In this document: piece after piece, positions 1 to 10,500 of the stretch | How the letters are laid out: each line of letters opens with the position of its first letter | Numbering within the stretch: position 1 is the first letter of the stretch | Origin: Aplidium turbinatum | Taxonomy: Eukaryota > Chordata > Ascidiacea > Aplousobranchia > Polyclinidae | Assembly: GCA_918807975.1 (NCBI GenBank) | Contig: OU964918.1 | Span: 29,000,477 to 29,064,476 of the forward strand | Direction of reading: 5' to 3' | Length of the DNA stretch: 64,000 nucleotides | Made by a program: the position numbers and the translations under genes | The notes under the pieces: generated by a model | What the model was told of the DNA's origin: nothing | Seen by the model: the letters and a program-made list of their open reading frames with translations, nothing else | Database searches by the model: none

Positions 1-70
1 TTTTAAATGCAACATGAATTAATAAGATTTCTGCGTGTCTGGGGGCCAAAAATAACACATTGTACAACAA

Positions 71-140
71 CAGGGGTGGGCATTACAAAAATGTATCACG
101 GGCCGGATTTGGCCGGCGGGTCGGACTTTGGACACTCCTG
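71..140. mobile_element. hAT-like MITE remnant
   Basis: The stretch begins CAGGGGTGGGCA and ends GGACACTCCTG, so the termini are inverted repeats of the CAGGGGTG type seen on many short hAT-derived MITEs, with a CGGGCCGGATTTGGCC core. The flanks (tacaacaa and gtgtaggc) do not form a clear 8-bp duplication, so the copy is old or rearranged. It has no coding capacity. Confidence 0.55.
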
Positions 141-606
141 GTGTAGGCTACGATTGTTTTCTTTCACATAACAGAGAAAATACATGAAGGTGATGGCATT
201 GGTGAAAACGTTGCCTGCCCTCGCTAAAAATCATCAGTTTGAACAAAAGTGCAATTGTGGTATTGTTGTTACAGAAATTAAAGGATCATATGCACAAAAT
301 TTAAAACGTATACAAAGCATAACATTTTACATATGTTACAAAATTTACATAAATCACACATGTTGCCGGTTACCATCGCTAACGTTTCTGAGTAATTTGG
401 ATTAATACGATGTCATATCGTGCTTCCCCATATTTCAGATAGAGACATGTTTTGAGCAAAGTCGAAACGAGCTCATTGCTTTATGAGACATAGACATTCT
501 CCACGGGCTAAATTAGTCTTATGGATGCTACTAAATACTATTGTGCTTAAAAAAGGTAGAAATTAGATACGCACAAGTATAGCCCACTCGCTCAACAGAA
601 CTAGGT
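141..606. other. Gene-free stretch upstream of the minus-strand receptor 3' end
   Basis: I see no conserved coding pattern, RNA gene or repeat here. The only open frame (184-405, plus) has an unstructured composition and no recognisable motif. The left part is probably 3' flank of the receptor gene. Confidence 0.5.
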
Positions 607-1665
607 TTAACTTTGTATACTCTGGAGCTTGATGATGTTGTGATGATGCCGGTTACTGGCTGTGTCTTGTGCTGTAGATAAAGCCATGGCAAAAGTTGGT
701 CTAGAAGTTTTTGTTTTGTCAATGGGCAATTTACGATTTGTTTGCAATGCAAATAGTCGACGTCGAAAATCACCAAAAGAGCTCAAGACAGCGACAAGGG
801 TTATCGTGTTGACGTAACAGGAGCAGAAAGCATGAAAAAGATTAGTTACTGTTCCTGGTGGAATTAGAAACTTGACGATCAAGTATATTAAATCCACACC
901 AACGCATACTGCTGTACTGATGACTAAACGAACAAGTGTTTTTCTCATAGAGTCCTTTTTGATTTTTTTGTTTGAAAAATGTCGAAGAATAGGATACACC
1001 ATCAGTCCGAACAACAACAATTGAAATAGCATTGAAACACCAAAAAATACAGGAGATATTGCTTTGAGAAATCTAAAAAACTCGTCGTTGTTTTTCAACA
1101 TACATCCACGAAGAGTTGTTTTAAATTGAGTGAATGCTATCTGAAGGGTGGTAAGAGCCACTTGGAAAATAACAACCCCTACCAATGTAATCCCACTGAT
1201 GACTTTAATCCCGATTGTATACAACCCTGTCTGGGACGCTGTTTTCACATACACTTTTCGTTGCCTGCTCCACAAAATCACATAAGGCAAGAACCTGTTC
1301 AGACAAAAACAGGTGTACGACCACACCATAAACACATTGCAAAGTGTATCAGTGGAATATCCACTCTGCAGTAACACTTCCACTGCTATTATTCGAAGCA
1401 GTAGAGTAATCACGGCTGTGGTGCAAATAATATTCGTCTTTTTCATACTCTTTTTTTTGCTTTTAAACTGATACAAAATTGTTACTCCTGTTAAATAAAT
1501 TGCAACAACCAATATAATACCACCCATTATTTGTTCTGTAATTCCTGTCATAACCATAGTCTTCATTATTTTTGGAGTTGTAATTCTTGCAAAAATGTTT
1601 TTCGTCGTTATGTTTTCAGTAGCTGGAGCACTTGTTGTTTCGATCGAGGTAAGATTGTGATCCAT
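607..1665 (-). CDS. Orphan seven-transmembrane receptor (GPCR), single exon
   Basis: A 352-residue intact open frame in one exon. Residues 1-40 are a Thr-rich extracellular N-terminus with two N-glycosylation sequons (Asn4, Asn18). Seven hydrophobic segments follow at about 45-66, 78-100, 108-131, 150-172, 200-226, 242-268 and 276-297. Cys109 at the start of TM3 and Cys188 in the second extracellular loop could form the usual class A disulfide. The DRY box after TM3 is replaced by WSRQRK (132-137), and TM7 lacks a clear NPxxY. The tail is about 50 residues, basic and Ser/Thr-rich. The topology is clear but the ligand and subfamily are not. It resembles lineage-expanded, intronless chemosensory or orphan receptors of invertebrates. 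No partner gene is nearby. The start is the first Met of the frame and leaves a suitable short N-terminus. Confidence 0.8.
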   Translation of the reverse strand: MDHNLTSIETTSAPATENITTKNIFARITTPKIMKTMVMTGITEQIMGGIILVVAIYLTGVTILYQFKSKKKSMKKTNIICTTAVITLLLRIIAVEVLLQSGYSTDTLCNVFMVWSYTCFCLNRFLPYVILWSRQRKVYVKTASQTGLYTIGIKVISGITLVGVVIFQVALTTLQIAFTQFKTTLRGCMLKNNDEFFRFLKAISPVFFGVSMLFQLLLFGLMVYPILRHFSNKKIKKDSMRKTLVRLVISTAVCVGVDLIYLIVKFLIPPGTVTNLFHAFCSCYVNTITLVAVLSSFGDFRRRLFALQTNRKLPIDKTKTSRPTFAMALSTAQDTASNRHHHNIIKLQSIQS

Positions 1666-2660
1666 CCTTTCAAATTGTTTAAAAAATGCAATGCAAATTT
1701 TCTCACGTAGCTCAATGCAAGTCTTGAAAAGTTGAAACTACAAGTAATCTACACTTTCGCAATTGATTGTCTGTCACCATGCAGCGAAGATAGATTACCG
1801 AAATGAGACCTGGTTTTCCAATCGCATAGCTTTAAACTGAAGTGTAAAAAGCGTTTTTCCCCTTCACCAGTGAAAGTAATGTCTCAAGAACCATTGATAA
1901 ATAACAATTATTACTGGTCTATTTATTTAGTTGCGGACACAATTGGCCTGTAGCTTATTTTAAATTGAGGCAATAATATTATTTTTTATGTAAATTGCTT
2001 TTTCTATCTATTTTTGTTAAATAACTACAAAGTGACGATTATTGGTGACAGGCCTTTTGAGTCTCTAGACGTCAGACGAAGTTTAATAAAAAAAAATCGC
2101 TTTACTAATTTTTTCATTGGTTGTATAGAAAAATGTTGCTCTAGGCCTTGGCTATATTTAGGAATATATCTTGATGAGAGAAAGATTTGTGAGATTGAAA
2201 ATACCGATATGCAAAAACCTTAACAAACCTTCGCCGAAATTAGAAAAGTTAATGAAGTGATTTCTTATCAACGATCTGATCACATTTTAATGCTATTTTG
2301 AAAAACTCATAAAAGTCAAGCTTGAAACAATTGCAAAAAAGAAACAAGCATTTTGTTAGGCTATACACGGATTACACGCATGGTCATTGGTCAACTCGTT
2401 TGGTGCGCCTTTTTGTCAAAAAAATTTGAACAGCTGCCGCTTAATCCCAAAACAAGATTGCTTTTTTTCATATCGGCTCTACTGCAGTTTCAACGATATT
2501 TCATAGCCTGGCTACTTTTGTTTCAAAAAATTGCTAAAAACACGAAAATTTAGACATCAGTAGGCTATTTCTCCATGTTGCACCTGTTCTAAACTTACAC
2601 ATTTTAGTCATTTTAAAGGTGCTTGCCTATATTAATAAGGTATGTTCATTTGCTGTCGTA
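1666..2660. other. Intergenic stretch, no gene seen
   Basis: AT-rich sequence upstream of the receptor start. It probably contains the receptor promoter, but I see no diagnostic element. Short open frames at 2014-2223 and 2353-2553 have no recognisable features. Confidence 0.5.
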
Positions 2661-2665
2661 GCCTT

Positions 2666-2888
2666 ATTACAGTTGAAAAGTTATCGAAGCTCATCACTGA
2701 AAAAAGACGTCATGCTTGGTTTGGTCAGAGGAGAGAGGGTCGTCCCAAAACAAAATGGCTCGATACTGTGACAAATGACAGCTGAGTAGGCATGTAAGAG
2801 TTGAAGGAGTTTGTGAGAAATCGAGAGCTGTGGAGGAAGAAGGTTTATAGAGTGACCAAGAGTCGGAACCGACTGAGCGGATGATGAT
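2666..2888 (+). mobile_element. LINE 3'-end fragment (RTE/L1-like reverse transcriptase tail)
   Basis: The plus-strand translation gives blocks such as HAWFGQRREGRPKTKWLD, then ELKEFVRNRELWRKKVYRVT, ending KSRNRLSG and stop codons. This GRP-W-R-x-R-W pattern is the usual C-terminal tail of RTE/L1-like LINE proteins. Two in-frame stops interrupt the block and everything upstream is missing, so it is a 5'-truncated dead copy. A short GATGATG run follows the stop, as is common at RTE-type 3' ends. Confidence 0.7.
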
Positions 2889-4809
2889 GCTGGAATATCA
2901 CCAGCCACGTCATTTTCTCTCTCCGTATGATATTTGTCGCCAGCCTACGTAATCTAACTCAATGGTTCTGTTAAGGTGTCAGGCTTCGTATGGTGTTCGA
3001 CAGCCCCAAGCCAAATTTTCGGGTAAAACATTTCTCTTTCTAGAAATATAAACAATAAATTTTATTGGTGACCAATCTTAACCGTGATGGTTTAGCCCAG
3101 TGGTTCTTAACCAGGGTTCGATCGAACCCCTGGGGTTCGACGAAGCTGTTTCAGGGGTTCGGCGCGAACGTCCTCTGAAACATTGACACACGGCCTACTG
3201 AATGATGTAACTTATTAGCAAATATTTTTGGAAAATATTGTCCAGCCAAAACTTGATTGCGGCTTACGTGATGGTAAATAAACATCTCTGTGTTTGACGA
3301 GTGATGTAATGATGCCATCTGCATGTAACAAAGAATGCAAAAAAAAAAATTTTCACGTAACATTGTAAAAACAATCGGTAAGAAAAACTTCATTTTCTCA
3401 AAACATGAATTGCTTCACGTTTGCTTTTCGTATGGAACGGCAGAAGCAGGGCTCTCACTTTTGAGGAAATTTCCTTAGTTTAAGGAAATTTAGTTCTATT
3501 TTCAATTTTTTTCAACAACAGCGGATATAGACAGTCCATAGGAGAAGGTCTAGTTAGTTGAGCCAGAAATCGATGTTTTTGCAATAAAAATTTAACGACA
3601 AACTTTATTAAAAATCCGAATCCATCATGATAAATTTCAGTCTTAAGCAGTTCTCGTGAGCATGCTTGTGTTTGCGACTGACCCCGATTCATATCATTCA
3701 TCGGCATTTTAAAATTGACATTCAGCCGGCTCAAATGATACCTTAAATTTCACGGTTGAGCCACCCATTGTTCACGGTTGATCTACTATTATTTCACTTC
3801 CAAAAGATATCCCAAAAGAGAGCTCAATCTGCATCAAACACAATAAACTCTTCTCTTAAACATCTTGCAAATAAACAATCAAAAAATGTTTAAACTATGT
3901 TAGGGATGGTAGAGGGATGTATATTAGGGATGGTAGAAGTTATTCCACTGTCCCTAAACTATGTATTGTGTCTAGTGTCTTAAAATGAAATAACAGTGAA
4001 AACTGAACAAACAGAAATTTATACTACTGAAAACACTGAGAATCATTGTATGGCAAACTTTGCACGAAGGTGCTTTTACCTTTCTGAAAGGATTTCGCGA
4101 GGTTTGTGAAGAAAACGAACATTAGCAACCAGTGGCGTTGCTATCGAAAAATATAAGGGGAGAGTGCTAAAAAAATTACCCTCAAACTGGCGCATTACAG
4201 AAAGAATTACTTTTATGGAAGTTTAAGGAGGGAAGTTAACCGCCCCTCCCGGCTACTCCACCAGTTCTACGCATCAATTACAGTACGGTACAACAAAACT
4301 AGGGCAGTACGTAAGGACCATCGGCTCATAAACTACATTCCTTATGACAAAAATATGGCTCAATCGTGAACATTGCAAGTGGCTCAAGTGTTGACATCGC
4401 CGCCATTTTTAAAATTCATGAAAAATTGCCAATAACCAACTGGCTAATCAAGCAACGAGAACTACTAAAATAAAGAGTAAGTTACCCTTACCTATCCCAG
4501 AATTTCGATTAAGACAACGATGAAACATCGTAGGGAAAAATAACACATTTCTTATTTCTTTCAAAACTACCTTTACCTACCATTTTACATTTAACTGCTT
4601 CACAATTTTTCTGCTTGTAGAAAATCCCTAAAACTACATCAAGTTTTTCCATATTTTCGTTGTGAAACGGTTGACTAATCATGCACGACGTTGCGATAAA
4701 ACCGGATGGATCAACCGTTACCCGGCTCAACTAACCAAACCTTCCCCTACTTGGAAGACATTCTCGAGCTTCAAGAAAGTGAGATGCTAAAAAGAAACTT
4801 AACACCACA

Positions 4810-5055
4810 AATCTTCAAACGTTTTGGTGCCAACAAATGGAAAGTTATCTTGTTATTACAATAGTTGCCCTTGAAGTTCTCATGCCATTCGTAACCACTT
4901 ATTTGTGCGAGCATGCGTTTTCTATTCTGGTGGATGTTAGAGCAAAAAAACGAAACCGGCTTGCATGCGAAAACGACATGAGAATTGCTGTTTCCGAGAC
5001 AAAGCCTCGAATCTCACTATTGGTCTCAGAAAAACAACAACAGAAGTCTCATTGA
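4810..5055 (+). pseudogene. hAT transposase C-terminal (dimerisation) fragment
   Basis: About 80 residues match the end of ZBED5/SCAND3-like hAT transposases: hydrophobic helix, LMPFVTTYLCEHAFS block, basic KKRNRL block, and a closing ISLLVSEKQQQKSH that ends at a natural stop. The N-terminal zinc finger and the RNase H-like catalytic core are not recognisable in the preceding 1.7 kb, so this is the remnant of a dead transposase gene inside the 3098-5441 element. Confidence 0.85.
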
Positions 5056-5155
5056 TACAGTAATGTTTTACAATTAAATGTGGTACGGTAGGTTTTTGTT
5101 TTTTTGTGATTCAGCGAAAATTTGGGGTTCAACGAAAGCTTGCAGATTAACGTAA

Positions 5156-5413
5156 GGGAACGTTCAAATATTACGTAACGCTTTTTTGACCCCCCCTCCC
5201 CCATGTAACCCCAACGTAACGCTTTTTTCAATCCCCCCCTTCCCCATGTAACGCTTTTTCACTACGAATTCAGCACAAAAAACTACCATTCCGTACTCGA
5301 AAGCGTTACGTAACGTTTTGCTTGAACCCTCTCCCCCCCGATGTGACGCTAACGTAACGCTTTGCATAACCCCCCTCCCCCTCGACGGCGTTACGTAATA
5401 TTTGAACGTTCCT
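5156..5413. mobile_element. PIF/Harbinger-like MITE nested in the hAT element
   Basis: The left end is GGGAACGTTCAAATATTACG and the right end is its inverted partner CGTAATATTTGAACGTTCCT. Both sides carry TAA (5153-5155 and 5414-5416), the 3-bp target duplication typical of PIF/Harbinger. Internally the unit repeats ACGTAACGCTTTTT-type blocks separated by C-rich runs. It has no coding capacity. Because it lies inside the hAT element, it inserted later. Confidence 0.8.
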
Positions 5414-5449
5414 TAAGGGTTCGGCAGGTTAAGAACCACTGGTTTAGCC

Positions 5450-6107
5450 GAATTTAAGAACTTTAGAAAGCTAATAAAACTCAACTATAAGGGCGACAAG
5501 AGAATATGCGTTACCAGACCTCTCATCACTCACCTGCAAGCCCAGCAATTGCGTCAGACTTGGAAGCGAAATCGTTACAAAAAAATCAATAGTTGGTTTG
5601 TAACTTTAGACAACTAAAATTACGAACGACATGTGTTCGAAGTCGATCAAGCGACGAATTTTGACTCAATATTTGAACCTGAAATTTACCGCAAACGTTT
5701 CATAAACTTTATACAATTACGCATAAATAGTTGGTTGAAACGTATGATTAAAATTTTCGACGTTCCGAGGTTGAGCGCTGATACAAGCCATCATGCGTCT
5801 GCAAAACGAAAAGCTTTGTTGGCTGGAACACGGTTGAAACAGCGGAGCCATAGATTGCAACGTATTTCTTTACTTGGCAACGTCACTGAAAATATTGCCT
5901 TGTCACACTTCGTGCACCTAAAATAAGCAAAGCACTGTCAAGTTCCACCGATATGTTGAGGTTGTCCTGGGATTGCTTTCAGCTATTGATAACTGAGTCG
6001 GGCAACATGTGAATTGAAAGAACTCACCCCAAATGTTTCCAACAACGCAAGCGAAGTCTTCACTCTGTCAAAACTCAGTGACCGGCGTTGCGTCAGTGAT
6101 TCAAAAC
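5450..6107. other. Gene-free stretch between two hAT elements
   Basis: Apart from open frames without recognisable motifs (5633-5926 plus, 5983-6213 minus) I see nothing that can be supported as a gene. Confidence 0.45.
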
Positions 6108-6115
6108 CTCTATAA

Positions 6116-6249
6116 CAGTGGTTCCCATACTGGGGGTGGCGACCATCGACATTGATCTTGCTGTTCAGAAAAAATTGTTGGTCGGGGGGCCACAAACCAT
6201 TTAAAATCAACATAAGATGTCGTCATCCAAAAAAGGTTAGAAACCACTG
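6116..6249. mobile_element. hAT MITE (134 bp) with exact 8-bp TSD
   Basis: It starts CAGTGGTTCCCATACTGGGG and ends GGTTAGAAACCACTG. The flanks are identical 8-bp copies of CTCTATAA (6108-6115 and 6250-6257). The termini share CAGTGGTT with the 2.3-kb hAT element at 3098, so the MITE may have been mobilised by a related transposase. Confidence 0.92.
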
Positions 6250-6257
6250 CTCTATAA

Positions 6258-7590
6258 GAATGCAATACTACCAGGATCAAGCTCTCCAAAAAGCTTTCCC
6301 AGTCCGAGGATAAAGATCAAACCCATCAATCAAACTAGGAACCAGTTCCTTCACACATGAATATCGATTGGAAAGCTCTCAGTTCAGCTACAGTACTTTC
6401 GTGCCACTGACAATCCCAGTCACTACAACGACCAACATACATTCTACGTCTGCTGCGTGCATACAAGTTCACTTTAGATTAAATGCTTGTTCTTCGTTGG
6501 CTATAACATCACAAACATGTTTTCTGTAACCTATAGATAGACAATTCAGATAATAAATCAGTTTAAGCCTATAAAGTGTTTGACACAGCAACTCCATTTC
6601 CTAAACTTCTGACGGGCATATCAAAGACGGTAGCCCAGTCTCTACAAAGTTGGATGCAAAGAATAATTTAATAATAAAACGTTTGTTTGCGATGTAGTAT
6701 ACAAGTGCTGAGATAAAAGATAGCACAACGACGAGTTTTTTTATTGCCAGTTGGTGGAGCAATAAATATGACCAACTTCTCGCATTTAATTGTTTTTGAT
6801 TTGAGATTGGTTGCCAAATTTGAGTTTTTCGGCAAATTTCACTTTTGGGCTTTAAATCAATTGTTCGGGTCTAAACCCAAACCACTGAATGCAGCACTGC
6901 AACGCACGTGCATTGGTTTGACTATGTTCAATGTCTAATGAGCCACTAAAGGGCCAATTTGTTGATAACATTTCTGTATTGCCATTCAATCACAGAGATA
7001 GCACTACCAAGAGAAACATAAAAAAAAATCGAGAAACTTACAATAAGAAAGTGGACAAAGTGTGTTAAAACAAGAATAAATCCTATATTATTCCTATTTA
7101 TCAGGTTCCAATAAAACAATCAAACAAATCGGATAAGAATCGTATATCGACAGAATGGTTTCGTTCAGACAGTTCCTAGAATTGCAACCAATGTGGTAAA
7201 TCAAGAAAGTATCTCCAATGTGGGAAAAGCCCAGAGAGTGAGACTCAGTTATTCCAATATCTTAAACAAAAAACGTGTAAACGCTGCATCTTCTTGTGCT
7301 TCGGATGATTTCCTTCTTTCATAATAGGAAATATACCATTATACCAAGCGTATCAAACAAAACATTTACGAAGTGAGATGTAGGGCTGACTGACAATGTT
7401 GTGACAATCAAGGATACGTTTTTTCTCAGGCAAACCACGATTTATTTTACAGGGCTGACAAGAAGCGCAATAATAAAACGGAACCTTTTTGTAAAACACA
7501 ACAAAGTCTAAAAATACCTTTTTATTTTAAGCGCAAGCATTAATGTGGTTTGACTTCACTATGGCAGCTAGTATGTAGAAGAAGTAACAG
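6258..7590. other. Gene-free stretch downstream of UBE3B
   Basis: This AT-rich region lies 3' of the UBE3B stop codon (minus strand). It should contain the UBE3B 3' UTR and polyadenylation region next to 7590. I recognise no further gene or repeat in it. Confidence 0.5.
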
Positions 7591-10500
7591 TCAAGATAAT
7601 TCAAAGCCGGTGTTGTTTGATATCGCCTGCTTCAGTTTATCACGTAGCACATCTTTGCTCGGGTAGTTCGGAAGTTTTAGAAGATTGAAACAAGTGGAAG
7701 CGGTAGGGAGCCGGTGAGGGTGCTGTAGTGATCTTCTCGCTTTCGATGAAGGAAGTCTCAGAAATCCACGAATTATTGTTGCCACGGTATCGCCGGTATC
7801 CTCGTCATCTGGAACCTCGACACATCTGGAGAAAGCAATATAAGCATAATAATCAGCCCAGTGACGTAGGACTGAGTTTATACAATGACATCCAAGATAT
7901 ATGACGTCACACAAATGTAAGAGGCAAGTTGAAAGCATAAAAAAAATGAGGCAAAAAAAGATTTGAGAAACTTTTGAAACGGGCTTTCCTTCAAAACCCA
8001 CTAGGTAAAACTTTCACTCTGATTTAATTTCGAAAAAATAACCGTGCAGAAAGAGCTTGGTAGCGCATTACTTGAAGTTATGCAGTCAATTACTCGTTGT
8101 CACAAGCAAATACTTTCTGCCTTCTTTACACGAAAGTGAGTCTTGTTGCCACAAAACTATATTTAAGAAATCGCTTAGAATAATGTTTAGAAAAAGTGTT
8201 TTGCTGATTAGAATGTAAAAAGTACATGAAATCCACCTGATCGAAAATTGTGGGTTGAGATGAGCAAATCCCAGCAGAGGAGGTCTTGAGCAGGATGTGA
8301 CAAACTTGAGGAAGCCAGCACGGTCTTGTGAGGAGTAGTCTCTTTCAAGAATATCCCAGAGCCACCTCACCACTCTGTGGGAAGCATGAAAGCCGCCGTA
8401 GTAGATGACATGCCTCCTGAATTAGAAAAGTCCGTTAGGTAAAATACCAAGCCACTTTTAACAACTGTGTCAGAACTTGAAGTTTGATCAAGTTCTTCAC
8501 ATACAAGCATTATTCTGTGAAACAGTTTCAAGTCCAACACAATATACGAAGCAACGAGCTCTACACTGTAGGTCTGACATATTTTATTTACTTAACAACA
8601 TTGCCATAACAAAGGCTTTATAAAACATAGCTAAACATACATAAAGTAAGCACCTAAACTCTTTACAACCCTCACAACACAACTGAAAAGTGGACACAGA
8701 GAAATGTGAACAAGAGCTTCGCAAATCACGCCAGAAGCCAACACGTCGACTGTGCACAGAGCACGCAAGATCAATTAAACACAACCAATCAGAAGAGAGA
8801 ATCAGGAGTTTTACAACAAGGTCTAAGGCAAGATCGAAACTTTCTAAACGCTTGCCAGAATTTCTTTAAAATAAATATTTTTGAAGTGAAATTGAACCAA
8901 ATTAAAGAGACACATCCAAACACGGAGGTGGATTTATAGAAACTGCTTTCAGCAGATTTGTTAAAGTGAATAACTGAATATATGCCAAGCGACAAGCAAC
9001 AGCTGCCGCCAGGAAAAGCTTGAACAGAACTAACTTCAGGTCAGACATGTCCAGATCTCCACTGTCGCCGGATATCAAGCGTTGGAGCTCTGGCGCTGAG
9101 AACATGGTTGTCCAGCTGTGTGCAATGATGGACCGGAATCCACCGACAAACGCCTTTGTTTGGTTACGTATCTGTGTATTCATGCGGTAGTGCGCCAACG
9201 TGTGGATGTACATTATTCTGCAATATATAAAGACTAAAGAGTAAACAATCTATCAATCCATTACTATTAAGAGTATTAGCAAATTCGGAAAATCAAATTG
9301 TATAACTTTGTAACAGACATGAATAATTAAATACACGTATGTTGTTAAACAAACATCGAAACAACACAAAACCACGTCAAAGAAACCTACCTATTCTCAT
9401 TCGTGACCGGTATAGCAGAGCCGCCTGGAATCAATTCATGAGACTCCACCTTCCCCAAGATATCTTCCTCGTAAGTGAAGGTCAGCCCCAAGTCGGTGAT
9501 GTCACCGTCGTAGCGCTTCACCCAGGTTAAGTTCTTGTAGAACTCGGCGTCCAAAGAAGGCAGCTCATCTATCGGACTGTGATAAAGAAACTTCTTGAAA
9601 TCGTCGATTTGTGTTGTTTTTATATAAACAAAAGTTGTTTTTGTTATCAGATGACACTTAAGGTGAAGGCAATTTTGCCAGGAAGAAAAAGCCTTCCATG
9701 CTTCATCTGCAACCACTTTGCTGTGTTTCTTGGTTACTTTGATGATAATAAACACTGAAACTAAAATATACAATATACATTAGGGTGTCCCACTTTTAGG
9801 CGACTTTTCAGGAAAATTAGGTTCGGGTCAAATTCTGAATGGATTTTCGTCACTGATTTCAAAAATAACGTTATTTTTTCATTATGACGTCATCTTGATG
9901 TGCCAGCTAGCGGATTTTTGCTATTTTGGCCTTATCACGAATATGGCAAGAGCTAGAGACTTGGAACTTGTGCCAAAATGACTGGAAGGGACGATTTCCT
10001 ATTTGTTGTCAATACAATATGAAACGCTAACTGCAACAGAAATGAAGTTATTTCGAAAAAACATGTTTTTGCTCATTTTTGGACAAAAAAATGAGAAACA
10101 CGGCAATTTTGCTACAGTGATGCTTTTATTTCGATTGTTAAGTTGCTCCACCTTGTTTAGCAATTAAGTACAGTGGTAGTAGTAGTGGTACACACTCTTG
10201 AATGTCTCTTCCATGTAAATGAGATTTATTTTACACACGCAAAAAGCTTTTTGGAAGGCAAAGTGGAAGGCCCTAATGCATACGAAGATGGTGGTTTGAT
10301 GAACATAATTATTATACATGTTTGTTTGGTGTACTCTTAAGCCTACAACAATCACAGTCACGGTTGATTAAAAAGTAAATCTCTCATGAATATCAGTCTT
10401 CCTGGTAGTGGACTGCATCACAAGCTGCTGATATAACAACAAACTGTCGTGTATTGTCACGTGATGAAAATTACAGTTCAAATACAGGGTGCGAAATTTG

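Larger units (their letters stand above)
3098..5441 (+). mobile_element. hAT DNA transposon (2344 bp), degenerate, with exact TSD
   Basis: The left end reads CAGTGGTTCTTAACC and the right end GGTTAAGAACCACTG, a perfect 15-bp terminal inverted repeat. The element is flanked by an identical 8-bp duplication GTTTAGCC (3090-3097 and 5442-5449), diagnostic of hAT. The only recognisable coding part is the C-terminal dimerisation region at about 4810-5055 (plus): TTYLCEHAFSILVD, then KKRNRLACENDMRIA and ISLLVSEKQQQKSH with a stop. This is the ZBED5/SCAND3/FAM200-type hAT C-terminus. The upstream transposase is eroded, so the copy is non-functional. A Harbinger-like MITE is nested at 5156-5413. Confidence 0.93.

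Noticed and set aside
5049-5367. Gly/Lys-rich minus frames with repeated SVTL blocks
   Set aside because: They come from the repeated ACGTAACGC blocks of the Harbinger-like MITE.
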